A DNA stretch of 62,033 nucleotides from Pseudomonadota bacterium (lineage in GTDB: Bacteria > Desulfobacterota > Desulfobulbia > Desulfobulbales > JAGXFP01), in the NCBI GenBank assembly GCA_018823285.1, contig JAHJIQ010000057.1, forward strand, positions 1-62,033. Direction: 5' to 3'. Shown here one piece after another: positions 25,815 to 33,684 of the stretch. The position numbers and the translations under genes are program-made. Within the stretch, counting starts at the first letter, position 1; each line of letters opens with the position of its first letter. The notes under the pieces were generated by a model. That model saw only the letters and a program-made list of their open reading frames with translations. It searched no databases and was not told the origin of the DNA.

Positions 25815-27837
25815 CGACATGCGCATTGCGATGCGGATGATGCTTAATGGCATGCTCAACAATGCACTAAAGCATTTCGATCACGTCGATGTGCGGACCC
25901 TGCGGGTCCTACAGTATCTTGACCTTTGGCGGGGAACAGCCGAGGAACCGTTTGGCGATGAGGTTGATCTGGCGGTGCTGAATGATCCGGAACATCCGCG
26001 GCGGCTCAGGTTGTCGCCTGGGCCGAGTCTGGTCTATACAGATGAAGGAATTCCGCCGAGAAACATTATTGTCGATCTTTCCATCCTCCTGTTGAGCGGA
26101 AAATCTCAAGTACGCAAGGCTGCAATGGATAATCTGGACCGGATGGTCCTTGCGGCTGGAGTGTCCGTTACCCCAAAAACCCAAATGACCCTTGCAGGGT
26201 TTCGGGACAATGTGGTGAAGGATGATGGCCTTGCGTGGCGGGAAGCTGCTGTGGAAATCACCGATGCCCTTGCCGATGATGCGCTCTTTGCTTTACAGGG
26301 TGTTAGCCAGAGCCTGGAGTTGCCGGACATCCTCCAGGACCGGCTGAATGTCTTTGCCCGGAAGGTTCTGCATCCTTCGAATTCCTCCCTTATTGATTCG
26401 GTCAACCTGGAAGTTGTTAATCCGAGTCTAAATCATCCGAATTTGACTGCTGTTATTGGCGGGATCATGGAGCATTCCGAGTCGCTCGCTGGGGCCTGTG
26501 CCGCTTATGTCGACAGACTTGGATTTGTTCCGCTGGCGCCGCCCTATGGGTTGGCTGAAGTCGTCCGGCGTTGGATTGAGGCTAATCCCGAAACCGATAT
26601 CTGGGAAGAAATCTGGGGATGGGCCTCATCGACGTTGGGTCCGGTGGGGCGCTATCATGCATGCAGTGTTTTTGTTGAGTTTCCGGAATATGTGCCTCCC
26701 GATAAACATCCCATCCTCTGGCAGGAAGTCTTGGGAGTGGTTGGTAAAGCTGGGGATATGGAAGCGGATGATCCGGACGAGGATCAGCAATGGGCTCTGC
26801 GCTGCGCTCTGGCGCGGCATTACATCTATCACTTTGAGGCGCATGTGCCGGATAGCGAAGGGGAGAGCATCACCTCGCTCGCCTGGTGGTTCGCCGGGAA
26901 GGTGGCGCAGCTCTTTCCCGATACCCCCGGAGGCAGTCAATTTTATCGAAAGAACTGGGTGTCAGACGCCTTGGAACTTTCCGCCCGCAAGTGGCTTCAT
27001 ACCAAGTCCATTGGGAAATCGGCTCTGCGGCATGCGACTCTGATTCTGCCTTCACCATGGGCCGTAGGGCTGCTCGCCATGATGGGCCGGAAACTGGATG
27101 ATCTCAAGCCAGACGAGCAAGAGGAGATAGTCAGGATCCGTTTCCATAATGCCCTATTGGCCCAGGCGATTCACCGGTTGCCTTTTTCCGTGGGTGAATC
27201 GGACGATCCGACCTACACCTTTGAGTACCCCTTGACGGATATTATTGCCAAGTGGTCGGCTCATCAACCCGATGAACAGAGAAAGGGCCTTGATGAGCTG
27301 GTGGCGGAAGATCAAAACCTGAGTACAGCGAAGGGCATCTGTGATGCGCTCCGGACCCTCGGTGATACCCCACTTCATAATCAGATCGTGGTGGCCTTTG
27401 CTTTGCGAACCATGGTGTACCTCGCTCCGGAGATCGGTAATGATGTCTGGGAAGTTATTGCGGAATCTGATTGGCGGCACGATGTCCTCGGCAAGACCGA
27501 CATTAAAGTGTTGGAGCTGCTGCTATCGGCATTCGCTATTTTACATGCTGGGGGTGACGATAAATGGCTTTCGATGTTTCCCCGTTTTGTTGCTGAGTCA
27601 TGTGAGGCCGCTGAAGAGGAAGAGCTACGGCGATTGCTCTTCTATTATAGTATCCAAGTATGTCTTGTAACCGATACTATTAGCGGCTTACAGAGGCTTC
27701 TTCGTGGTGCCCACAAGCGAAAGTTTATTGTGCTTACCCAAGAGTTTCGTGAACAGGTTGAGGCGTATGCCCATCAGTACCCAGCCTGGATAAGAGGCAG
27801 GTTGCGCGGTGTGCTTGCTGTTTTGCGGGTTGAGTGA
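25783..27837 (+). CDS. 684-residue helical protein, partner of the DUF4365-TPR-PIN protein
   Basis: I do not recognise this family. The protein is mostly helical with no membrane segment or signal peptide. No nuclease or ATPase motif is evident. A middle part (about 215-330) has Trp-rich helices such as DIWEEIWGWASSTLG. The ATG at 25783 lies inside the end of the preceding gene (32-nt overlap), a tight coupling that suggests a complex with its product. A downstream ATG at 25819 is a possible shorter start. It may act as scaffold, regulator or immunity partner for the nuclease-like protein. Confidence 0.7.
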   Translation: MSAENKSITPDDMRIAMRMMLNGMLNNALKHFDHVDVRTLRVLQYLDLWRGTAEEPFGDEVDLAVLNDPEHPRRLRLSPGPSLVYTDEGIPPRNIIVDLSILLLSGKSQVRKAAMDNLDRMVLAAGVSVTPKTQMTLAGFRDNVVKDDGLAWREAAVEITDALADDALFALQGVSQSLELPDILQDRLNVFARKVLHPSNSSLIDSVNLEVVNPSLNHPNLTAVIGGIMEHSESLAGACAAYVDRLGFVPLAPPYGLAEVVRRWIEANPETDIWEEIWGWASSTLGPVGRYHACSVFVEFPEYVPPDKHPILWQEVLGVVGKAGDMEADDPDEDQQWALRCALARHYIYHFEAHVPDSEGESITSLAWWFAGKVAQLFPDTPGGSQFYRKNWVSDALELSARKWLHTKSIGKSALRHATLILPSPWAVGLLAMMGRKLDDLKPDEQEEIVRIRFHNALLAQAIHRLPFSVGESDDPTYTFEYPLTDIIAKWSAHQPDEQRKGLDELVAEDQNLSTAKGICDALRTLGDTPLHNQIVVAFALRTMVYLAPEIGNDVWEVIAESDWRHDVLGKTDIKVLELLLSAFAILHAGGDDKWLSMFPRFVAESCEAAEEEELRRLLFYYSIQVCLVTDTISGLQRLLRGAHKRKFIVLTQEFREQVEAYAHQYPAWIRGRLRGVLAVLRVE

Positions 27838-27927
27838 GTTGGGGGTAAGCAACGGAGAGCAAGGAGACATCCTTAAGTTTAAATATTTATCCCCAAAGAG
27901 GTATGGTTCTAACACCCCCACATAAAA

Positions 27928-27954
27928 AAGCCCTGCGTACAAAACGCAGGGCTT
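27928..27954 (-). terminator. Intrinsic terminator of the zinc-ribbon gene
   Basis: AAGCCCTGCGT and ACGCAGGGCTT form a perfect 11-bp stem with a 5-nt loop. On the minus strand the stem is followed by six T. It ends transcription of the gene at 27988-28161 and may also serve the defence operon arriving from the other side. Confidence 0.85.
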
Positions 27955-27987
27955 GGCAATCTTTCTCACTTCCTGTCGGTACAGAGG

Positions 27988-28161
27988 TCAGGCGGCGGCA
28001 ATCTCCTGCCGTTCAAAGCGGGAGTCGATTTTCTTCATCATCTTGGCAAAACATTTCGGACAATAACCGTGCGTTTGATCTTTATGACGATCACCCGGCA
28101 ACTGTTTTTTCCAGATTTCACCAAGCTTTATCCGATTGCAACTGCAGCAGATAGTCTCCAT
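27988..28161 (-). CDS. Small zinc-ribbon protein
   Basis: This 57-residue protein starts at ATG 28161 behind GGAGG. It has ICCSCNRIK (C5, C6, C8) and HGYCPKCF (C34, C37), a likely four-Cys zinc site. The pattern CxxC...THGxCPxC is the same as in short C-terminal tails of many PAS or receiver proteins in this phylum, here as a free-standing unit. Its function is unknown. A strong terminator follows. Confidence 0.65.
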   Translation of the reverse strand: METICCSCNRIKLGEIWKKQLPGDRHKDQTHGYCPKCFAKMMKKIDSRFERQEIAAA

Positions 28162-28546
28162 GCCATCCTCCAATTTTCTTAAAACCCCTTTAGACATCCT
28201 AGGCAGAACTTCTGATGCCGGACCGCATGCCTTTTTTCCGACTTTGCTTTTGATTTTTGCACTTTCTATGCCACGAAAGCCAACAGGGGTGATCACCTCG
28301 GAATCTGATCAGAATCATTCAAAGGTGATGTTCGCAAGATACTGTTTTCATTGTATTTGTCAAGACGCACTTTTGGAAAAACAAAATTTCTTTCCCGTTG
28401 CCGATTCCGACCTGATCAGCCCACAACCAGGGAATTTTTTTCCCCGGTACCGGATAAAAAACGAACACTGCCGTCAAAATAATGACCATAAATTTTCAGA
28501 CATCGGAGTTGCCAACACCCTCGGAATAAAGCTATTCTTCCCGATC
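28162..28546. other. Intergenic region, divergent leaders
   Basis: This gap separates the zinc-ribbon gene (minus) from dinB (plus). A reading frame joined to dinB runs through it, but its composition and the conserved DinB N-terminus argue against coding. I see no LexA-type CTGT-N8-ACAG box and no convincing promoter. Confidence 0.5.
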
Positions 28547-29797
28547 ATGACCACAACCCGGGAAACTTCCTCCATAAAGAAACGGACCATTATCCATATC
28601 GACATGGATGCTTTCTATGCTTCGGTTGAAATACTCGACCACCCGGAACTGCAGGGCAAGCCGGTAATTGTGGGTGGTCTTTCCGACCGGTCGGTTGTTT
28701 CCGCATCCTCATACGAGGCCAGAAAATACGGGGTTTTCTCTGCAATGCCGATCACCAGGGCCAGGGCACTCTGCCCGGACGGCATTTTCCTGCCGGTCAG
28801 AATGGAGCGGTACCGCGAAATTTCCGGCAGGATCATGGCGATCTTCAACCGTTTCACTCCTCTGGTCGAGGCCATTTCACTGGATGAGGCTTTTCTTGAT
28901 GTGACCGGTTCGGAAAGGTTGTTCGGGAGTGGTGCAAAAATTGCCGCAACGATCAAGGATCTGATTCACAAAGAAGAAGGGCTGACCGCTTCTGCCGGGG
29001 TAGCCGCTTCCAAACTGGTGGCAAAGATCGCCTCCGACCTGCAGAAACCAGACGGGCTGACCATTGTCCCGCCGGGCACCGAAAAAAAGTTTCTCGCTCC
29101 CCTGCCGGTGAAGAGGCTCTGGGGTGTCGGCAAGACGACTTTGCAGGCCCTTGCCATGATGAACGTCAGGACGATTGGGGATATTGCCAAACTCTCTGAA
29201 GATTTTCTGGCGGTTAAATTCGGGAAACACGGCACCCATCTCTATTACACCGCCAACGGCATAGACACTCGTGAGGTTGTGCCGACCCGGATGATCAAAT
29301 CGGTCGGCCATGAAGACACCTTTGCTACAGACATCACCGACAAAAAGACCATTCATCGAGAATTACTTTCTCTGGCGGTAAGGGTCGGCGAAAGACTCCG
29401 CCGATACGGGCTTACAGGAAAGACTATCACCATCAAGGTAAAATTCCATGATTTCAAAACAGCCAGCAGATCATTGACGCTCGAAAAATCGACGGATGAC
29501 GGCAACGATATTTTCCGGACGGGAAAGATCCTGCTCGAGAAAACCGAAGCGGTACGAAAACCGCTGCGCCTTCTCGGCATCAGTGTCAGCAATCTTTCCG
29601 AGGCAGGGAAAAACTTTCAGATGGACCTGTTCGGAGCAAAACACGAGAACCGGAAAACCGAATTGAACAAGGCGGTTGATGCGATCAACCGGAAATTCGG
29701 CAGAGAAAAAATCAACCCCGCCTCACTGATAAAGCTGAGTCGAGCAGCTTGTCTGCTCGTACGAAACTTATACCCGAAGGGTGAAAAGCTGAGTTGA
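28547..29797 (+). CDS. dinB: DNA polymerase IV (Y family)
   Basis: This 416-residue translesion polymerase has the palm motif IIHIDMDAFYASVE (D19) and SLDEAFLDV (D113, E114), which bind the catalytic metals. Helix-hairpin-helix and little-finger regions follow. The ATG at 28547 was chosen because it precedes the family's usual N-terminus by only about 13 residues, though its ribosome site is weak. The last 21 residues (KLSRAACLLVRNLYPKGEKL and S) and the stop are encoded by a copy of the dispersed repeat, so the native tail, perhaps including the beta-clamp motif, has been replaced. The core enzyme looks intact. Confidence 0.9.
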   Translation: MTTTRETSSIKKRTIIHIDMDAFYASVEILDHPELQGKPVIVGGLSDRSVVSASSYEARKYGVFSAMPITRARALCPDGIFLPVRMERYREISGRIMAIFNRFTPLVEAISLDEAFLDVTGSERLFGSGAKIAATIKDLIHKEEGLTASAGVAASKLVAKIASDLQKPDGLTIVPPGTEKKFLAPLPVKRLWGVGKTTLQALAMMNVRTIGDIAKLSEDFLAVKFGKHGTHLYYTANGIDTREVVPTRMIKSVGHEDTFATDITDKKTIHRELLSLAVRVGERLRRYGLTGKTITIKVKFHDFKTASRSLTLEKSTDDGNDIFRTGKILLEKTEAVRKPLRLLGISVSNLSEAGKNFQMDLFGAKHENRKTELNKAVDAINRKFGREKINPASLIKLSRAACLLVRNLYPKGEKLS

Positions 29798-29855
29798 GCA
29801 GCTTGTCTGCTCGTACCGATAAGTGAGCTTGTGAGACATCGAGACTTATACCCCT
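29731..29855. repeat. Dispersed intergenic repeat, copy D (left part, split by IS110)
   Basis: Two units in the plus orientation: AAAGCTGAGTCGAGCAG, CTTGT, CTGCTCGTACGAAACTTAT, ACCCGAAGGGTG, then a second unit leading into GAGACATCGAGACTTATACC and CCT. The first unit lies inside the dinB frame. The repeat breaks at 29855 and resumes at 31651 beyond the IS110 element. Confidence 0.85.
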
Positions 29856-29857
29856 TG

Positions 29858-29863
29858 TATGGT
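29858..29863 (+). promoter_or_regulatory. Left-end -10 half of the IS110 circle-junction promoter
   Basis: TATGGT lies 2 nt inside the left end. In a circular form the right-end TTGACT (31632-31637) would stand 17 nt upstream of it across the CT core, making a sigma-70 promoter that reads into the left-end bridge RNA. A TTGTATGG/CCATACAA inverted pair (29855-29862 and 29881-29888) overlaps it. Confidence 0.55.
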
Positions 29864-29869
29864 CTTTTT

Positions 29870-30140
29870 TATAAACAACCCATACAAAAACAATTCTGGG
29901 AAAATCGAGACCAATGCAGGTGTCTTTCCTCCGGCATGAGTCGAAGCGGCTCCCCGGGAAAATTTATTCTTTGCAAATTGTTAGTAGCCTTTATTCGGTA
30001 AAACTATCAGGTTTGTGGAAGAGAAGGGTCACCCCTTGGGCTTTGAGCCCGTCCTTGAGTGTCTTCCTTCCACCAGGTTTAAGTCGAGGAATATCGTGGT
30101 GCTTTGACACCGGATGTCACAAGGCTGATGATTCCTGGTA
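29870..30140 (+). ncRNA. Predicted IS110 bridge RNA
   Basis: The left end folds into two guide loops. Target loop: stem GTGGAAG-a-GAAG (30015-30026) with CTTC-CTTCCAC (30063-30073); inner hairpin GGGC-TTTGA-GCCC (30038-30050). Its left strand holds ACCCCT (30031-30036), identical to the left target up to the CT core. Its right strand holds CCTTGAG (30053-30059), the complement of the right target CTCAAGG. Donor loop: CCAGG (30073-30077) with CCTGG (30134-30138), inner GGTG/CACC. It has GGAATA (30088-30093) as in the element's right end, and ACAAG (30119-30123) complementary to its left end CTTGT. This is the IS621 bridge RNA plan. Exact ends are not known. Confidence 0.72.
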
Positions 30141-30173
30141 TTTTTCAATCCTATTTATCGAAAAAGGTGTTTC

Positions 30174-31544
30174 ATGGAACAGTATTATTTAGGTGGTGAC
30201 GTGAGCAAAGGGTATTCCGACTTTGTCATTCTCGATAACCGAAAACGGCTGGTTAAAGAAAACTTCCAGTTGGATGACACTATTGCCGGCCATAGTCTCC
30301 TGTATGATCGACTTCTCAATTTTTTTGAAGAACATCCTGATGCGCAACTTTGTGCCGCATTAGAAAGCACCGGCGGTTATGAAAACAATTGGCATAATAC
30401 CCTAAGTAAATTTCAGAGTTCGTTGAATATCAAAACGGCTCGTCTCAACCCTGCCGGTGTTTGCAAGAACAACGAGGCGGGTCTGAAAAGAATCATCACG
30501 GACAAGATCAGCGCCCAAGGAGTTGCTGAATATTTGATAACTCACTCTGAAAAAGTGATTTACCAACAACAAGACTACTGGGCGAGTCTTCGTAAACAGT
30601 GGTCCTTTATTAAAATGCTGACCAAACAGAGCACCCAGCTGATTAACCAGCTCGAATCCCTGCTTTATAGTGCGAATCCCGAGATATTAAAGTACTGCCA
30701 GGAAGGGATTCCCGGCTGGATCATGAAGCTGTTGAAGCAATATCCAACAGCTTCAAAGTTGTGCAAAGCCAGAGCAACCTCTGTGGCCCGGATCCCTTAT
30801 ATATCGCCAAATCGCGCCAGAGAGCTGGTGGCTGGCGCCAAGACAAGTGTTGCCTCCGCTACAGATGCTATCACAGGACAACTGATCTGCGCTACTGTCG
30901 GCCAAATCCAGCACCTCCAAAAAACCATTAAAGAGCAGACAAAAATTCTGGCCACAGAATGCGACCTCCCTGAGGTGAAACTCCTAAAAACCTTTGTGGG
31001 AATAGGTGATTATTCAGCCATAGGCTTAATGCTCGAAATACAGGCGGTCGAACGTTTTACTACTGTGAAAAAATTGGCGTCATTCTTTGGTCTTCACCCG
31101 GTTTACAAGGTCAGCGGAGACGGTCGCAGCGGTGTTCGCATAAGCAAAAAAGGCAGGAAAGAACCCCGAGCAATCCTTTTCATGGTGGCAATGTCTGCTA
31201 TTAGCTCGAATTATCTTATCCGTGATCTTTATCAGAAACACGTTGCTAATGGCATGGAGAAAATGGCGGCAATAGGTCTTTGCATGCATAAAATACTCAG
31301 GATTGTTTACGGCATGTTGAAGAATAATACTCCGTTTAATCCTGAAATAGACCTGGAAAACAGGGCCAAAACTTCTGCCCAACTACCAAAGGAAAGCAAA
31401 GATAAAAGTCGCCGGTATCAGGACTTTGATGCGCAGGCCCCAATATCGAGGCGGCAAAGGAAGAAAAGAGAGGAGCGGGAGCTGTCCCAAAACGCAGTTC
31501 GCGTTGAGTGCGGGATCAGTACTCCCGTCCTCCAATCTTCATAA
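30174..31544 (+). CDS. IS110-family recombinase (transposase)
   Basis: This is a 456-residue recombinase. The N-terminal RuvC-like DEDD domain has GGDVSKGYSD (D9), ALESTGGY (E64) and ITDKISAQ (D110; the position of the usual last Asp is Ser113). A coiled middle region follows. The C-terminal Tnp domain has LLKTFVGIGDYSAIGLMLE and then FGLHPVYKVSGDGRSG, with S314 as the likely catalytic serine. A basic tail of about 90 residues makes it longer than most relatives. The enzyme joins donor and target DNA guided by its bridge RNA. The frame is intact, so the element may be active. Confidence 0.9.
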   Translation: MEQYYLGGDVSKGYSDFVILDNRKRLVKENFQLDDTIAGHSLLYDRLLNFFEEHPDAQLCAALESTGGYENNWHNTLSKFQSSLNIKTARLNPAGVCKNNEAGLKRIITDKISAQGVAEYLITHSEKVIYQQQDYWASLRKQWSFIKMLTKQSTQLINQLESLLYSANPEILKYCQEGIPGWIMKLLKQYPTASKLCKARATSVARIPYISPNRARELVAGAKTSVASATDAITGQLICATVGQIQHLQKTIKEQTKILATECDLPEVKLLKTFVGIGDYSAIGLMLEIQAVERFTTVKKLASFFGLHPVYKVSGDGRSGVRISKKGRKEPRAILFMVAMSAISSNYLIRDLYQKHVANGMEKMAAIGLCMHKILRIVYGMLKNNTPFNPEIDLENRAKTSAQLPKESKDKSRRYQDFDAQAPISRRQRKKREERELSQNAVRVECGISTPVLQSS

Positions 31545-31631
31545 ACAAGAATCGAAAAGCTGTAAAGTTTTACCGAATTGTCAAAGAACAATTGCACTGC
31601 AAATGGGGCCTTAAATACTCACAAAATATAA

Positions 31632-31637
31632 TTGACT
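31632..31637 (+). promoter_or_regulatory. Right-end -35 half of the IS110 circle-junction promoter
   Basis: TTGACT lies 13 nt before the right end of the element. With the CT core and the first 2 nt of the left end it is spaced exactly 17 nt from TATGGT at 29858. Such split promoters drive bridge RNA synthesis only after excision and circularisation in IS621. Confidence 0.55.
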
Positions 31638-31650
31638 TTCCCCGGAATAA

Positions 31651-31692
31651 CTCAAGGGGGTACTGGAATGAGTACCCGAAAGGTGAAAAGCT
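31651..31692. repeat. Dispersed intergenic repeat, right part split by IS110
   Basis: Starts with the CT core and CAAGGGGGTACTGGAATGAG, then TACCCGAAAGGTGAAAAGCT. It is the continuation of copy D. Nothing else is recognised between here and the PilZ gene except a G-rich stretch just before its start. Confidence 0.8.
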
Positions 31693-31804
31693 CCTTAAAA
31701 AAAATTGCCTGGAAAAAATTATGAGTTGCTGCTACTACTCCGAAAAGCTGGAAATGACATTAACCGGAAAAAGGTTTTGACAAGCGGATAACGGGGGGGG
31801 AGGG

Positions 31805-32365
31805 GTGAAAACTGGAAAAGAAAAAAAACAAAAGGTCTTTGTGGATCAGGAAGGGGTGGCGACCTTCATTTGTCCTTCGTGCTCTTTAAAAAAATCAACT
31901 CGCATTGATTCATCAGTAATAAGAAAAAAGAACGCCAGGGCCAGCTGCCTCGTCCGCTGTACGTGCCAAACAAGATTTGCGGTAAAATTAGAATTCCGCA
32001 GGGATTTTCGCAAACCCACCAATCTGAATGGGGAATATATATGCCTTCCCAAGGGAAGAACCAGAGGCATACTGAAGGTTGTCAATTTTGCCGAGCATGG
32101 TTTCGGACTTGAGGTTATTGACTCGACCGAATTCAAAATCGGCGACCAACTCCTCGTTTTGTTCAATCTGGATGACGCCCAAAACACGCTTATCGAAAAA
32201 CGAGCGGCGATCCGGTTTATCAAAGAGAACTATATCGGCTGCAAGTTTCTTGACTCTCTGCCCCTCGGCAAGGCGCTGAGAGGTTTCCTCGGGGAGGAAT
32301 CCCAAAACAATGATGACCATTCGGAAGAAGATGACTTTGACTGGGACGGTCGCTACTGTAAATAA
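31805..32365 (+). CDS. PilZ-domain protein
   Basis: This 186-residue protein has an N-terminal part with a C-x2-C...C-x-C arrangement (FICPSC, VRCTC), then a PilZ domain from about residue 64: RRDFRKPTNLNGEY, NFAEHGFGLEV and NYIGCKF. PilZ domains bind cyclic di-GMP through an RxxxR and a (D/N)xSxxG motif; here the second motif reads NFAEHG, so binding is not certain. The tail is acidic. The GTG start follows a run of G. It stands alone between the IS110 element and trpS, and converges with trpS. Confidence 0.7.
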   Translation: MKTGKEKKQKVFVDQEGVATFICPSCSLKKSTRIDSSVIRKKNARASCLVRCTCQTRFAVKLEFRRDFRKPTNLNGEYICLPKGRTRGILKVVNFAEHGFGLEVIDSTEFKIGDQLLVLFNLDDAQNTLIEKRAAIRFIKENYIGCKFLDSLPLGKALRGFLGEESQNNDDHSEEDDFDWDGRYCK

Positions 32366-32479
32366 AAGCTTGAATGCCGGTTTCTCTGAAAAATGGCAAC
32401 ATGGTATTCGTTGAGTTTCTGGCAGTCCGGAATGACAAAAAACGCTCCCTGATTATTGTGTCAGGTCATATCTGAACAA

Positions 32480-33451
32480 TCAGGACTGGTATTTTAAACC
32501 CACCAGACTTCTTACCTTGTCCAGGGTGACCATCGCCTTCTCTCGGGCCTTTGCTGCGCCTTTGGCGAGAACCTCGTTCACATAGGCATGATCATTTTCC
32601 AGTTTGGCCCTGATCTCTCTCGCCTCCCTGAAGTATTCCCAGAGATGATCGACCAGTTCCAGCTTGATCTTGCCGTACATCGCACCGCCATTCACATAGA
32701 GGCTGCGGACCTCTTCGATCCGGTCGGCAGGTGCGAACAGCTTGAATATCTGAAACAGGTTGCAGGTATCGGGATTTTTCGGATCTTCGACCGGAGTGGC
32801 ATCGGTAGTAATGGCCATCACCCGTTTTTTGAGTTCCTTCTCGCCAAGAAAGATCCCGATGGTATTGCCATAGGACTTTGACATCTTCTGCCCATCGAGC
32901 CCTGGAACCGTCGCCATATTGTCATCGATCACGGGTTCGGGCAGGACAAACGTCTCGCCAAAGGTATTGTTAAATTTCAGGGCAATGTCACGGGCCACTT
33001 CAACATGCTGCTTCTGGTCCTTGCCCACCGGGATCTTTTCGGCCTGAAAAAGCAGAATATCGGCAGCCATCAGCACCGGATAAGAGAACAGGCCATGGGT
33101 GGCAGGAATGTTCTTGGCAACCTTGTCTTTGTATGAATGACATCGCTCCAACAGACCCATCGGAGTGAGAGTGGAAAGGACCCAGGTCAATTCGGTAACC
33201 TCCGGCACATCACTCTGGGCCCAGAAAATGCAGCGCTCCGGATCAAGGCCGAGGGCGAGAAAATCGCAGGCAGCACCGTAGGTATCCCTGATCAGGCGAT
33301 CACGGTCCTGAACAGAGGTCAGGGCGTGAAGATTGACGATGAACGCGTACAATTCGCCCTTGTCGATATTCTCGATCATGGGGAGCATCATCCCGAAGTA
33401 ATTGCCAATATGGAGTTGACCGGAGGGCTGGATGCCCGAAAGGATCCTCAT
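32480..33451 (-). CDS. trpS: Tryptophanyl-tRNA synthetase
   Basis: This 323-residue class I synthetase charges tRNA-Trp. The HIGH-type motif PSGQLHIGN is at 9-17 and KMSKS at 189-193, with the usual GxDQxxH-like loop VGKDQKQHVE between them. Length is normal for the bacterial enzyme. GGTG precedes the ATG. It lies downstream of the dnaK terminator and probably has its own promoter in the 33452-33515 space. Confidence 0.95.
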   Translation of the reverse strand: MRILSGIQPSGQLHIGNYFGMMLPMIENIDKGELYAFIVNLHALTSVQDRDRLIRDTYGAACDFLALGLDPERCIFWAQSDVPEVTELTWVLSTLTPMGLLERCHSYKDKVAKNIPATHGLFSYPVLMAADILLFQAEKIPVGKDQKQHVEVARDIALKFNNTFGETFVLPEPVIDDNMATVPGLDGQKMSKSYGNTIGIFLGEKELKKRVMAITTDATPVEDPKNPDTCNLFQIFKLFAPADRIEEVRSLYVNGGAMYGKIKLELVDHLWEYFREAREIRAKLENDHAYVNEVLAKGAAKAREKAMVTLDKVRSLVGLKYQS

Positions 33452-33515
33452 CTTTCACCTGTGTCGAATATGTTGTGAATTTAATGTAAACAGGGAGGGG
33501 ATGTTAAATAAAAAA

Positions 33516-33546
33516 GGGAGTGCAGGCAACTATTTTCTGCACTCCC
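33516..33546 (-). terminator. Intrinsic terminator of the grpE-dnaK operon
   Basis: GGGAGTGCAG and CTGCACTCCC form a perfect 10-bp stem with an 11-nt loop. On the minus strand it is followed by six T. It separates dnaK from trpS. Confidence 0.85.
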
Positions 33547-33634
33547 CGACTGGAACCCGGCACCGGCCGGGTGATCTATCTTCATGGGTACACGTTGGCA
33601 AGTCGCCACCGCTACCGGAAAAATAACTCCTGCC

Positions 33635-33674
33635 GGAAAACAGGCCTGATTACGAAAACAACCGGCCTGTTTCC
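33635..33674 (-). other. Stem-loop directly after the dnaK stop
   Basis: GGAAAACAGGCC (33635-33646) pairs with GGCCTGTTTCC (33664-33674) with one bulged base. It begins 10 nt beyond the dnaK stop and lacks a T-run, so it more likely protects the mRNA end than stops transcription. Confidence 0.5.
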
Positions 33675-33684
33675 ACTCGCAGAA

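Larger units (their letters stand above)
29856..31650 (+). mobile_element. IS110-family insertion sequence in a dispersed repeat
   Basis: The element of 1795 bp lies between two CT dinucleotides, at 29854-29855 and 31651-31652. Joining the flanks through one CT rebuilds TATACCC-CT-CAAGGGGG, the sequence present uninterrupted in copies F and G of the dispersed repeat, so the empty site can be read in this same window. CT is also the core used by the IS110 member IS621. There are no terminal inverted repeats or target duplication, as usual for the family. A long non-coding left end (318 nt) precedes the recombinase, as in the IS110 subgroup. Confidence 0.85.

Noticed and set aside
28136..28546. 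137-residue N-terminal extension of DinB
   Set aside because: DinB family proteins begin close to the IIHIDMD motif. The extension has non-coding character and overlaps the leader of the zinc-ribbon gene.
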